Notes: generated from the letters alone by a model not told the origin. Numbered from the stretch's first letter, positions 11,409-22,563 are shown. The stretch is DNA of 64,000 bases from Limnanthes douglasii subsp. nivea (GCA_036936605.1 JAUPFV010000002.1:336387215-336451214); one strand, 5' to 3'. A program made the numbers and translations.

Positions 11409-12990
11409 ATGTCTATGGTTGATCCATTAGTTGCTTATTGGTGGTTGACCATTGTAAACGAGAAACAAAACCACAAACTTTGTGTCTGGTTAGAAATTTA
11501 TTCGCAAGCTTGTAGATTCAAAGAGGACGAAGATGAATTAATTCGTAGTTTGTCTTACAGTTTGGTTCACGTCTTATGTAATATATGTTGGTTTGAAGAT
11601 GCATGACTCGAAATCTATTTCTAACATAAGTAAGATCTACAACTGTCGTAAAACAATATCGTGATGTTGATAATGTGGTTAATCTCAAATGCAATATTTA
11701 AAGGTCAATTGAATGAACATAATTACTATATTTTGGGGTTGGACAAGCGTACATTCCCACGTGCTATTATAAGCTGTACTTATAAGACCACCATATATAA
11801 AATATTATTGTTTCTGATTTTCGGTGTAATTCAACATCAATTACATTTACCGTTTATTATGTGTTTATGGGTGCGGAAAAGAAAACCAACTATACGTTGG
11901 TTTTAATTTTTCTACATATGTATGATGGCGAATTATATGTGTGTGTTCTTTAATGTCATTTTGACATCGAGAGTTGGCATTGATGTTAATTATTGAAGAT
12001 CTATTTTGGGACGCAATCAACTTGTTCTGCAAGTTTCATATAAAACAAGAACATTTTTGGCACAGTTTGATGTTTGACGCTACTTCGACATATTATATGC
12101 AGTTTTATAACTTTTGGTTGAAGCAAACATGATAAAAACTTGTGATAAAAACCTAGCGTAATTGTGTGAATTTCTTTATGCTTACTCAAAATGTGTAGAT
12201 TATGTTATGTCATTGATAACAAAATACGATGATAAATTTCGTAATCATTGAACCAACGAGAAACATTATGGAAATAGAAAAACCAATTCGTAAGTGTGAA
12301 TTATGTTTTCAATGTTACATTATATAGAATTTATGTTATAAAAAGACTTCTTTAGGTGTGAGAATGCGCATGTGGCCCTAAAATGTTAATTTAGTACTAA
12401 CCAACATATTTTTTTAACTCTTTTGGGAGAAAATTCATAAAATCATATCTACACAACTTTTCGCGATTCTTAAATCTTTTTAGCAAAGTAAGTTTTGTAT
12501 TGTACCAAGTCATAAAATTACACTAAACTTGCAACTATGTAGTTATATATCCTATACTAGCCTATAACTAATAGAGAAGACTAATAAATATCTTAAAAAT
12601 AAGCTTAAATCGGATAACATGTGAATGTGTTATTATAAAAATAAATAGGTTACCTTGCATATGTGAAACAGTTATGATAGAAAGAGAATGTAGATACATT
12701 CCTAAAGACGATTTGGATATATTTTGGAAAAATATATATATCATTCATATAGATGCAACTACACATAAATATGTTATGCTAAGAAAACTATACATCATAG
12801 ATAGTTTCATACGTGGTTACAGACTTAAACGTCAGGACCATATTATTAATAGGTATATGCATATCCTAAAATCTGAAACCAATCACGTTGTAGAGCCTAA
12901 AAAACCACTTGTTACTAAAGGTAGAAAACAAGTCATCCTGGATCGATTGATTAAACGGGACCCCATTCATTAAGAATATGTCATTGACAA
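11409..12990 (+). pseudogene. MULE transposase relic
   Basis: Piece 1 (11409-11606) has RFKEDEDELIRSLSYSLV, which resembles the L-T-K-D-E..L..M-T-K-S-M-V segment of plant MULE transposases. Piece 2 (11661-11906) has QLNEHNYYI followed by SCTYKTTIYKILLF, the counterpart of the D-C-T-Y-K-T-N-K-Y..L-L motif that opens the catalytic domain. Its first acidic residue is replaced by Ser. Around 12350 a frame gives CENAHVALK, similar to the N-K-A-E-S-A-H..L-K segment. Piece 3 (12674-12973) gives the region after the SWIM finger, with IPKDDLDIFWKN and EPKKPLVTKGRKQ. The interval 11910-12340 is badly eroded. Confidence 0.65.
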
Positions 12991-13119
12991 TATCGAGTGT
13001 GCTAGAATGCACATCGACACGTTAGGTAGAACAAATGATTTAAAAATTCCTTAATTTTTAGTACCACAACCTCACCACCAAAAGAAAAATAGGTCAGGAA
13101 AAATAAAAGTACTAACAAT

Positions 13120-13640
13120 GGAAATGTAAATATGAATACGGGATGAATCTCGACATTTTTAAATCATTATATAAGTACATTGGTAAGTGTTGTTGTAGAT
13201 ATAAAATGCGGTTATCGGATAGTATCGAGAGTGATACACTGTAAAGAGAATACTTGAGATCTAAATAGACGCAATTTGATATCAAAATTAAATGGTCGTC
13301 GAGATTTATGATTAGATGTTTATAGTTCAAAAAATATTTTAGATGATATACTACATAGGTTGGATTGGTTCAAAAATCAGTCAGAAAGATGTTATTATCC
13401 TGACATCATATTAGTGATAACTACTAAATACCAATGTGTTGTATACAATATATCACTAAGTGCTTGTTTACCGTATCTACCATTACGTGGTTGTCAATCT
13501 TCTTCAATAACTTTTATAGAAATTAGAATCTCTTTCATACATAGCATATATTTCATACACGTATGTTTATCAATGACATTATTTATTTTTATCTTTATTT
13601 TTAAGTTTGTAATGTTTTTTTAATTCTTAAATTTAATTAT
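13120..13640 (+). pseudogene. OTU-like cysteine protease domain relic, part of the MULE
   Basis: In one frame from about 13150 the sequence gives VVDIKCGYRIVSRVIH. This matches the OTU active-site segment D-G-x-C-G-(F/Y)-R with the Asp and the nucleophilic Cys still at the right spacing. It continues with RRDL, DVYSSKN, HRLDWFKNQSERCYY, then TKYQCVVYNISLSACLPYLP in the 13360-13623 open frame, and a final FIHSIYFIHV where the catalytic His segment (G-N-H-F) would be; the His is altered. OTU proteins are deubiquitinase-like proteases. Their role in MULEs is unknown. Confidence 0.65.
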
Positions 13641-13726
13641 ATAGGTCATTATTCTGTATGCAGTCGACAACTTTTCAGGAAAGTGAGAGTTTGGTCGATT
13701 ATACTACTCTGTATATAACTACTCAA

Positions 13727-13746
13727 GCATATATATATATATATAT
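13727..13746. repeat. (AT)n microsatellite
   Basis: A short run of alternating A and T inside the decayed MULE region. Confidence 0.9.
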
Positions 13747-14160
13747 TCGTCCACCAAATATCATATCGTACAAAAACATGAACTATATTAGGTATGAAAT
13801 TGATCATTGAAGAAGTTAATCACTTGCTTCAAACCATCAAGTTTGTTTAGAGAGCAAGGTTGGATGGTACAACTTATGTGTTTTTTATAAATTACTGTAT
13901 ACAATGTACTATATGTATAAACGTTGATGAGCTCTATCTCCATCTTCACGCAATCTCAAAGAAGTATTTATTAGGTACAGTCATTTGAAATTTGAACCAA
14001 TGGTTCATGTGTTTGATTTGGCATATGAAGTAAGGCATAATGCGTTCAATATGTGAAAGTTGAAAATTAGTGATTTCATTGTGAGAGATGTTGTAGCTTA
14101 ATTAGATGAGCATTTTGCTGAACAATGGGATGTGATAGTAAATTGCACACTTCTTTAATT

Positions 14161-15270
14161 CAACCTCAGATATGACTTTAACTAATAAACTATAATGTTT
14201 ATTATACTTTGATGTTTAATATTGTAAATTAATCACATTTTGTATTCAGATTGTATTGTTGTTTTATCATTTTATATTTAGTGTTATCTCAATACAGGAG
14301 TAATATATGATTGTTTGATTTAAGATTCCATATGGTATTGTAAATTGTGTACTATTTGTAATATATGACTAACTTTTTGCACATAATGTGCGAATCAAGG
14401 AAGAAAATATCCTTTAATAGATATTAAACATTATATTTCATGATCTGCACAAATTAGAGTAACAAAATTGAGTGTTTTTGCCTTGGGTCGCCCATTATCT
14501 GTGATCCAAGGTAAAATTATTGGCTGTATATTTGAAATATAAGCATGAAATCGCATAGATCATTTGATTTACGGACTCAAAATCACGTAGACTATAAAAT
14601 TTCATGTTTTTTCCCTCACTAAATTTTAACCGAATAACAAATTGTGCACCAATTAATATTTTCCACACACTTTATTCTTCTTCCAACATCAATTCTCCGC
14701 CTAGTGTTTCTCGCCACTTCGTACTCCATAAATAGCTTCATAAACGTAGCACATTTATTCATCTACTCAGTATTATAAATACTCAAACTTTTAATGTGTA
14801 TAATATGAAATAAAATTTTCGAGAAGACCATCACTTTCTAAAAGCGATCAAATCTGTAAAAACATGGCCTGAATATAATATCGACAAGTTTTTTTAAATG
14901 AAATTATTTGTATAATATTCTACAAGTATGGTCAATATGGAGCTCTCCACTAGTCTCCACGCCGTCATAAAAAATTATAGCATGCAAAATTAATCGAATT
15001 CAGTTCCAACTATTCGAGTTTCTAATCTCACGGAATATGCTAGGGAAGCGAAAAATATAATATTTAGTTATATTATTTTTTATTCCATTAAACCGCATAT
15101 GTTTGAATTTTTAAACGATCACATTTAAATTAGAGTTTTAGATTTTTTAGGGAGCAATGATGAAACAAAATATTTATGTTTAGACTGCAACATATTAGCT
15201 TATGAGTACTCACATGTGCATGGAAACTCATACTGCAAATGTTTAAAACACAGTGGACCAGATTTTACAT
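14161..15270. other. AT-rich stretch, nothing recognised
   Basis: No similarity or structure seen. Short open frames here carry no motif. Confidence 0.4.
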
Positions 15271-15284
15271 ATGTTATTTACAAT

Positions 15285-16045
15285 TGCATAGGTATACAAA
15301 TTTGAAATTCACCAAATAGATGTCAAAACGGTATTCTTAAATGAAGATCTTGACGATGATGAACAACCCGAGGGTTTCGTACTTACGAGAAATGAGTCTA
15401 AGATATTTAGACTTGTTAAATCATTATATAGTCTTAAACAAGTACCTAAGAAGTGGTATGAGAATTTTGATCATGTTATACAAATGTTTATACGCTAAAG
15501 TTTGTGGTGATGTAATAATAATTGTATGTCTATATGTAGATGATTTACTCATATTAAGTAATGAAATAAAACGTGTTAATGAAACGAACAGGTTTTTATC
15601 ATCAACTTTTAACATGAAGGATCTTAACGAAATATATAATATTTTAAGAGTTAAAGTATTCACAAATAATGAGGTTTATGCCTTAAGTCAATCCCATTAT
15701 ATCAAAAAATAACTTAATAAGTTCAACATATAAGATTTAAAGAATAAAAAACACCATTTGATCATATTTTAAAGTTTGGAAAAAAATAAACGAAGAATGA
15801 TACATCAACTATAATATGTTAGTTCTATATGAAGCGTAATGTATGCAACTTTGTGTACTAGATGAAGCTTAATGTAGTTTTTATGGTTAGTAAATTAAGT
15901 AGATTTACGAGTAATCAAAGTACAGAACATTAAAAAGCATTTGGAAGGGTCTTCGGGTACTTGAAGAATACCAAAGACATGTGTCTCCAATAGTATAATA
16001 TTCTCGTAATACTTGAGGGACACACAAATGCAGGCATTGAACAGT
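15285..16045 (+). mobile_element. Copia-B fragment (reverse transcriptase to start of RNase H)
   Basis: Only the RT part of a Copia polyprotein is present, on the plus strand. The left edge falls just before EIHQIDVKTVFLNEDLDDDE. The right edge is at about 16045, where the sequence changes abruptly into an unrelated repeat in the middle of the RNase H segment. No LTR, gag or integrase is present. Confidence 0.8.
15290..16045 (+). pseudogene. Copia-B reverse transcriptase relic
   Basis: The order is IHQIDVKTVFLNEDL (motif with the first catalytic Asp), QPEGFV, FRLVKSLYSLKQVPKKWYE, a short deletion with frameshift near 15485, then IIIVCLYVDDLLIL with an intact YVDD at about 15533-15544. After that come FLSSTFNMKDLNE and SQSHYIKK. 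After 15712 the connection region is decayed (AKTPFDHILKF-like, and YLKNTKDMCLQ at about 15955-15990), ending near ILEGHTNAG, the start of RNase H. Confidence 0.85.
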
Positions 16046-16150
16046 ACATCGTGCCTCAACTATCGCGTTTGGTGACAGATAGTCCCTTAACTTTCAAATG
16101 TCCGTTGATAGTCCCTGGACTATCGTGTTTAGATAAAGTTAGTCCACCAG
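16046..16150. repeat. Unclassified repeat with internal ctatcg motifs
   Basis: The block holds two related sub-blocks, ctcaactatcgcgttt (near 16052) and ggactatcgtgttta (near 16116), separated by agtcccttaactttc. Stretches of this 'agtccctcaacttt' style are common in plant transposon ends and leaders. I cannot assign it to a class. Confidence 0.5.
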
Positions 16151-16159
16151 ATATTCGAG

Positions 16160-16950
16160 GAATTTTTTTTATTTAGAGCAGTTCGTCGGTCTTACTCGGT
16201 TAATAAAAAATCCATACTTCCCATTCTACTCCTTAACTCTTAGGAACAAACTCAAAATTATTGACGAACTTCTGGAGGCTAATAAGAAGTGGAAGAAACT
16301 AGTTTTCTTTATCTCTTGTCTTTGGGAGACCGGATCTGATACTACAGTTGATAGACCACACAAAGTAACCCTAATATAGACGAAGAGAGGTACAATTTTA
16401 TTATGATTATTATTATTATATTTTTATCTTTCTTCGTCTCAACTAATATATTTTCTTGTTATAGAAAGGCAATGACACGGGTGTCCAAACCATTTGTGGA
16501 TCACGTTCTTAAGACGACGAGAATTTTCAGAGTAAGTGGGCTAAGACTGCTTGGTCCACCAAATTTTATCGTTGTTTTACTCCAAAAAATCTTGCGAAGA
16601 GTCACCTTTGGAGGGTTGATCCATACAAAGGCCTATCTTTACAAGAACTCATGGTTCATCCAACTCAATAAAAAATGTTAAATAGGTTAGAAGGTCGTTA
16701 TGTACTCGCCTTTCTACCTTCAACAACTAGAGCTTTGAGCCATCGCAAAAAAGAAACTGGTGATTATTCGGGGGAGGATGAAGCCCCAAAGATGTCTGGC
16801 CAGGTATCCTGGATAGAGATGTTGTTGTTGAGAGAACAAATCCTATGGAAAAGAAAGGTTCAAAAAGATTTCTCCAAGGAAACCTTCCTAAAAAGAAGCG
16901 GCAACAGAAACCAAAGAAAGATGTTCAACATGATACAGAAAACGTAATTT
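16160..16950 (+). pseudogene. Gag-like plant retroelement fragment
   Basis: Plus-strand pieces give LRNKLKIIDELLEANKKWKK, KLVFFISCLWET (about 16250-16340), the 92-aa frame 16403-16681 with KPFVDHVLKTTRIFRVSGLR, and the 90-aa frame 16675-16947 rich in Lys and Arg. The W-K-K..F-F-F..W-E pattern resembles the gag-like proteins labelled putative gypsy-type transposon in plants. I cannot place it more exactly. It abuts the opposite-strand Gypsy-A at about 16950. Confidence 0.35.
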
Positions 16951-16952
16951 CG

Positions 16953-17870
16953 TCAGATAATGAGGCTACTCGTTATAATTCGCCCTCCCTGTAAAAAATT
17001 ATCATCGAATCTGATTCCTCTCAACTTCCAAATGACAAGTTGGCTACTCAAGATCATGAAGGTAAAACAATTTGTCTGTCTCAATACTTGGAAAAAAAGA
17101 GCGCATTTATCCAAAGAACGATATATGAATATGTTTAAAGCTTTCAATCGCCCCGTCAAGATTTGAACCTCTTTGATAGTTCGACGAGTTTCCATGGTAC
17201 TTATAGCGTTTAATTATGTTGGGTCGGCTTTAATCCCTCGTTCACCGATTATATACCCAAGAAACTTTCCGGATCGGATTCGAAACGTGCATTTTTTTGT
17301 TTAACTTTAAGTTGACCCTTTTTAAGTTAACAAAAGTTTTATCTAGATCAAAATGATCATCATCTTACACACTTATTAGGAACATATCATCAATATATAC
17401 TTCAACATTTTGCCCGATTTGAGCTGGAAAAGTTTTGTTTACTAAAAGTTGATAAGTTGCACCCGTATTTTAAGTCCAAATGACAATACTTTGTAGCAAT
17501 GCAAGCCTCTTCCAGTAATCAGTGAAATACTTTCTTAATATCTCGTATCCATTTTTAATTTGATTATATCCCGTATAGATATCGATAACATAGTAACTAA
17601 TTCCCCGACGTGGAATCACTAACTTGATCTATCCAGTGTACTTGGGAAGGGATCTTTTAGACATTCTATATTAAGGTTAGTAAAATCCATAAACATTTTC
17701 CCCTTTCTATTTTGTTTTTTACCAAAACCGGATTAGCCGTCCACATCAGATACTGAGATTCTCGTATGTGCCCGACTTTGGGCAAACGATCTACTTCGGC
17801 CATTATAGCCTTAGATGTTTCTTGAGAAAATGACATTCCATTTTGTATAATTAAGTGCATATAATTCTAA
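16953..17870 (-). pseudogene. Gypsy-A reverse transcriptase relic
   Basis: The N-terminal piece 17860-17666 has EVDRLPKVGHIRESQYLMW and ANPVLVKNK, the opening of plant Gypsy reverse transcriptase (I-x-K-L..G-F-I-R-E..Y-P-x-W..V-L-V-K-K). The C-terminal piece 17195-16953 has TRRTIKEVQILTGRLKALN and FIYRSLDKCALFFQVLRQT, the connection between RT and RNase H. The middle, including the Y-x-D-D region near 17400-17300, is badly frameshifted. Confidence 0.85.
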
Positions 17871-18099
17871 TTACCAATCTGTGACAGTTAATTTCCGCAG
17901 GTATATCGGTCACGTCTTCGGTACACCATGCAAACATGTCTATCTTTGAAGATAAAAATTTAATTTAATTTTCCCTCATTATCGAAGATAATTTTGTGCC
18001 AATTTTTAAAGTTTTCCTACTTCGAAAAATATAATCCTTGAAACTCTCATCAAGTAACAAAAGACCGAGGGTATCCCTCGGATCATCAACAAGGTCAAA

Positions 18100-18420
18100 T
18101 TCCAAGGAAGACCCCATTAATTGTTATGCTTTTTTTGATTCACTCCCTTGAATTTGTTTGGATGATAGAACGATATGATAACACTCCATTGCTATTTCTT
18201 GGCTACTTCTGACTGTCCATATATTATTTCCAGCAACATATCTTAAACATTTATGGATAGTGGAATTTATCGTATCCATTATGGATAACCAAGACCTTCC
18301 AAAAATAGCATTATAAGATGTTGGTGCGTATACCACGACCCAACTCCATAATACTTTCAAATTCTCCAAAGAATTCTGTTATTATTCATGTAAAACCCAC
18401 AATGGTCTGATCTGATCAGC
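18100..18420 (-). pseudogene. Gypsy-A protease-adjacent region relic
   Basis: The 81-aa frame 18369-18124 contains APTSYNAIFGRSWLSIMDTI, which is the conserved segment after the aspartic protease of plant Gypsy polyproteins (A-P-S-x-Y-N-A-I-L-G-R-P-x-L). It is followed by STIHKCLRY and an R-x-x-Q..A-x-x-C-Y pattern. The protease active site (D-T/S-G) itself should lie just right, near 18450-18520, but is not clear. Confidence 0.75.
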
Positions 18421-18699
18421 GGATTATAGGTGGATTAGCAATCTATTCATAAGTAGTCATAAATAAAATATTGGCAGAACTACCGTGTCGATCAAAATTC
18501 TTTGTACTTCATCACCAACTATTATAGTTGTAATTACCACAACATTTTCTTGCGATCCTGCCACATCTCTCATATTATCATCCTCAAATAAAATTATATG
18601 ATAAGGGTGTTGGTATAAATGTGTCGAAGCACATGCTTCTAATTGAGTAGCTCACTATATGTCTTTTTCAAGAGTATTTTTAAATTTCTACAACTGTAT

Positions 18700-20579
18700 C
18701 TCCCCTAAAAATTTCCATTGAAAAAAAATAGCATATAAATCACTAACATTTCCCTTTGAATCGAGCTCGTCGAAAATATGAATATTATTTATACCTTATT
18801 TTGGATATAAATACTCAGTAGTGATATCAGAAGCATCAATCTTCTCGGAGATGACTAATGTTTTTTCTTGTTTTTTAGTTCAAACAGTTTTATATGCCAT
18901 TGGATCTCGTTGAGAGTGTTTCTTCACAAACATAGTTAACTTTTCGTTCTCAATCAACGCTTGTATTTTTTTTAATGCCACACATTCCTTCATATCATGT
19001 CCAACATCGTCGTGATACTTACAACATCTACTGTTTTTATTCCCACTCACAGTTTGAATTGGAAAAGGTTATCGAAATCGTACATGACTCCGAGTCTTAT
19101 CGAACATTGTTGCTACATATTCAGTTGATTCAACATATTGAGTCGGACGTATCTATTTCTTCGACATTTGCCTATTACTTTACTGTGTATTATTAGCTTG
19201 TTAATTTACTTTGGGCTCCATAGGTAACTGAGTTGATACCTAAGTTTGAGTATTTGTCCAAGGAAAATGGGTCTCGTTAAGAGATCTTTAGAACCGATTC
19301 TGCTCCAACCATAGAACCTATTTCTGATGCTTGTATTTCTTCTAATAATATTATTTTTTCAACTTGGTCTAATAAATCCCCAAATATCATAACTTCATTT
19401 ATGCCGCAGTATCCTTCAATATTCCTAGGAAAACGACATCTGAAATGCTGCTAGAGCTATATGGTCTTTGTAATATTCCATATCAGTTTTTACTTTGATG
19501 AACGTATAATCTTTCAAACTTTTCTTAATCTAATACCCACAGTATATTATAGTATCGTCATTATCTCGGAACGTTTTACTTCAGACAAAGTTTGTCCAAA
19601 AAAATGAATATGTCAAAAATTTAATATAACCCTGTTGTAGTCGGTTAAACCATTTGGAAGCAACACCCTTGAATGTTTGGGAGACAGCCATTCATAGAAA
19701 TTTATTATCACTGTCATAATTAATCATAAAAAAATTAAACTGTGCGTTATGATTGTATGGGTCTCGAGTTCCATCAAATGTTTTCAGCTTTGAGATGTCG
19801 AAATACTTTGGTAAATTTTGTGAGAGAATTTATGGCGAGAGAGGAGAAAATCTTCAATTGTGAACAACCATATAAAAATTATCCATAGGACCTTAGTTTG
19901 CCATTGTATAAACACCTTCTTTGGATGGAATTGTGAACCGGTTACTCAATATTCAAAGTTTTGACTCCTCGAAAGAATTTGGAAATATGTTGTAACATGT
20001 TATTTTTTAGCATGGTTCTTAGACCATTGCATCATTTTATATTTCTTCGAATCCTTAATTTGATAAGACCCTCGATGATTTTTTCTATATTTCCTCAAAT
20101 ATTTTTTCTTGTCACTTTTTCCCGTCGATTAACTCTTTTTGGGGAGGATAATTCACTTGAATCGTAAAGTGAATAATCACTAGACTCAGATGACCATAAT
20201 AACGTTTAGGTTTCACTTTCCTCATCGAAGAATAGCGACTACGCTTTCAATACTCATCTTTTTTATCATTAGTTTGATGATCGTCAATCAACTTTTATTT
20301 CTCTATCACATATTCCTTTCGAATCTCTAATAGAACTTTTTTTAGAGTTAATGCAACATCTCTGCCATAATTTAACTTTTCAATTCCATCAAATAGTTCT
20401 TTTCTTCGAGCCACTAAGATAGACTCTTCCAATATCTCTCCAGTATATTGATCATCGTGTTGTTGTTCATCTTCCATATTTTCTCTGATTAGATACCCGT
20501 CGACTCTTTTTCCAGTTACAAGATTATTGTCAACATTGAGCTCCATTCGAACTTTGATGTCTAATTCTTTGAGAGTCAC
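18700..20579 (-). pseudogene. Gypsy-A gag relic
   Basis: The knuckle near 19045-18990 reads CCKYHDDVGHDMKECVALKK, the C-x-Y-H..G-H-D..x-C pattern of plant Gypsy gags. The 94-aa frame 20579-20295 is the charged N-terminal part. Between them the capsid-like region (about 19900-19300) is broken by many stops. Gag forms the particle. Confidence 0.7.
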
Positions 20580-20640
20580 ATTAACGGTTTTGGAAAATTA
20601 TTTTGGTATTCCAAACTATTTCCCACAAATCGTGCCAATG

Positions 20641-20880
20641 ATAGTTCCAAAGATTATTTAGAGAGTATTTGTTTATCCAAAGAGAAGTTTGGAAGAGTAA
20701 ACTCTAGAGAGAGATACATGAGACAATTAGAGAGAGAAATTAGTGTAATGTATTAATCAGTGAGAAATGAATCACATTTCTCAATGAGAGGAAGTTTCTT
20801 TTTATATTGCATTTAATGGGTCCACATGTCTTACGAATGACTAAATGTAATCCTTTTAAACTGTTCATTCGGTTCTTCGA
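20641..20880 (-). promoter_or_regulatory. Gypsy-A 5' LTR region with TATA-like box
   Basis: Adjacent to the primer-site-like sequence, the minus strand has ATATAAAAAG (complement at 20798-20807), then a pyrimidine/purine-rich leader with agagag repeats. This is the expected layout of U3-R-U5 read leftwards into gag. The outer end is not defined, since there is no second LTR to compare. Confidence 0.45.
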
Positions 20881-20904
20881 AACTGGTTACCATCTCTATA
20901 ACCG

Positions 20905-20985
20905 AATAAAATTCGGTTCAGTTCGGTTCGGTTTGGTATGAGTATTTAATTCGGTTCCAATCATGTATTTTTGGATACTCTAAAT
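20905..20985. repeat. TTCGGTT-rich repeat block
   Basis: Repeated ttcggttcggtt/ttcggtttggt words, a composition often seen near termini of plant DNA transposons. No complete element could be delimited. Confidence 0.4.
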
Positions 20986-21592
20986 GCTCTCCAATATCAG
21001 CCGATATAAAACTCATTTTACAAAGCCAAACTACAAAATTGTGTTAGAATGTAATTTCTTTTCTAAATATAAGAAAGATCCAAAATTAATGTATTAAAAA
21101 AATATTAGTAATATAAAAAACGAGAGATATATCAAGTTAATTAGGTTATATAAAAGTTGATATTTTCTTATTTTATCTATACGAATAATTGTTTGTAAAT
21201 ATGTCGCCACTTTGAATTAACTATGCTATCATTTACTAAAAAAACATAATCAAATATTAGAATTCAGCAGTTACCGATAACAGATTTAGCGGAATTTAAC
21301 TTTGAATTTTTTTTTTCAAATATTATTAAAGTTAAGATAAAAATATATGGATTTAGTGTCTAACAAGTATCCATGGTTTTTCGTTTATGGTGATAATAAA
21401 TGAATCTATTAAGAAATGTTCATGGACATCTATTAGATGTACGTATATTAGCATTTTTGGTTTTATTACATTCGAAATAAATTGTCTCCAAATTGAATCC
21501 TAAAAAGTGGTAAAATGGTACAATTTTTATTTTTATTTTTTATTTATTAAAAAAAAAACAACTTTAACAAGAAGTAAAGTTTAAGAGTTCAG

Positions 21593-21600
21593 CTATATAT
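21593..21600 (+). promoter_or_regulatory. TATA-like box before a CT-rich tandem repeat
   Basis: ctatatat directly precedes the pyrimidine-rich tandem repeat that starts at 21608. TATA box plus CT-rich leader is a common plant promoter/5'UTR layout, but no coding sequence follows. It could be an LTR or transposon promoter, or chance. Confidence 0.25.
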
Positions 21601-21607
21601 ACAATTG

Positions 21608-21772
21608 TTCCACTTTCACTCTCTCTTCTCTTTATCCATTCTCACGTTCCACTTTCACTCTCTCTTCTCTTCTTCCATTTTCAAGTTCCACTTTCACTCT
21701 CTCTTCTCTTCTTCTATTTTCACTTTTCACTTTCCACTTTCACTCTCTCTTCTCTTCTTCCATTTTCACTCT
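21608..21772. repeat. 39-bp tandem repeat, four copies, CT-rich
   Basis: Units begin with ttccactttcactctctctt at 21608, 21647, 21686 and 21732. The first three are exactly 39 bp apart. A 7-bp insertion precedes the fourth. One strand is almost pure pyrimidine. Confidence 0.95.
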
Positions 21773-22123
21773 TTTATGCTCAGATGAAAACATTTTCACT
21801 TTCTGTAGTTAGAAATTATTTCATTTGAAGAGATCATATTAGGATAAACAGATGTTTTTTCTACAACAAGCAAAAACTTGAGGATAGCCGCTCGTCTTCT
21901 TGGTTTACTAATTTCATTAAGAGAGATAAGGTGAGTAGAAATTATTTTAAATATATTTTATTTAAATTTAGTCTGGTTCTGATCCACATCCATCCTATTA
22001 TTATCTACTAAGAATATTAATATTTACTATAAAACATTTATGATATAATTTGTTTCATTATCACTTTTGTGGCAGGTCAAATGTGCAATATGATGGATTA
22101 TCAAGGTTTGCAGTATCACAAAA
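21773..22123. other. No recognised feature
   Basis: AT-rich sequence between the tandem repeat and the hairpin; nothing identified. Confidence 0.4.
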
Positions 22124-22378
22124 TAAGAAAAGTTAGAACAGTGTATTTACGCATATAGGTGGCGTAGACGGACGATGGATGATACATGACCAATTTGAAC
22201 ACCTTTGTGCTTATATTCTTTGGCCACAAAGACACAATGCTTTTAGTGCGGATTTGACACCCCCTAAACCCCACAAATCCGCACTAAAAGCATTGTGAGC
22301 TGAAAGGGTATCCGCAGCAAATGTGTTCCATAGGTCATGTATCATCATCGTCCATACATTGTTCTAACTTTTATTCTA
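22124..22378. repeat. Long imperfect hairpin (inverted repeat)
   Basis: The innermost arms 22233-22256 and 22274-22297 are perfectly complementary over 24 bp, with a 17-nt loop. Further out, 22168-22191 pairs with 22332-22354 (one bulge), and the flanks 22128-22146 pair with about 22357-22376. The left arm carries an extra ~22 nt around 22146-22167. The middle of the stem (22192-22232 against 22298-22331) is poorly paired. It could be a young MIRNA-like foldback or a non-autonomous foldback transposon. No known mature miRNA was recognised. Confidence 0.85.
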
Positions 22379-22412
22379 TTTTATTTTACTCTATTTTATG
22401 GAAGCTTTCCTA

Positions 22413-22563
22413 AAGTAATCTAAGGATGGGTCATCTACTCTCGTGCCAATCGAGTGCCAATCGAGTGGCACCGGCTACTCTTCTCTGCCTTCGTGAAGTA
22501 ATCTAAGGATGGGTCATCCACTTTCGGTGCCAATCGAATGGCACCGGCTACTCTTCTCTGCCT
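22413..22563. repeat. Two-unit tandem repeat (83 and 68 bp)
   Basis: Both units start aagtaatctaaggatgggtc (22413 and 22496) and end ctactcttctctgcct. Unit 1 holds an extra gagtgccaatc copy inside. Each contains a small palindrome built on gtgcca...tggcac. Confidence 0.95.

Larger units (their letters stand above)
11340..14160 (+). mobile_element. MULE-like DNA transposon relic with a C-terminal OTU domain
   Basis: The plus strand carries, in order, decayed pieces of a Mutator-like transposase (11409-12973) and an OTU cysteine-protease-like domain (about 13120-13640). This combination is known from a group of plant Mutator-like elements. No terminal inverted repeats were found by eye, so the ends are uncertain. 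Numerous stops and shifts, and an apparent internal deletion of the catalytic part, show the element is long dead. Confidence 0.65.
16953..20880 (-). mobile_element. Gypsy-A, decayed Ty3/Gypsy retrotransposon with one LTR region
   Basis: On the minus strand gag (20579 to about 18900), protease-side region (18420-18124) and reverse transcriptase (17870-16953) follow one another in Gypsy order. Right of gag, the minus strand reads TTGGCACGATTTGTGGGAA (20622-20640), which resembles the leader and primer site of plant Gypsy elements. Beyond it lies a promoter-bearing LTR-like stretch. Integrase and the 3' LTR are missing: the element stops at about 16950, in the RT/RNase H junction. Confidence 0.8.

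Noticed and set aside
21605..21787. 60-codon frame with repeated FHFHSLFS
   Set aside because: It is only a translation of the 39-bp pyrimidine tandem repeat.
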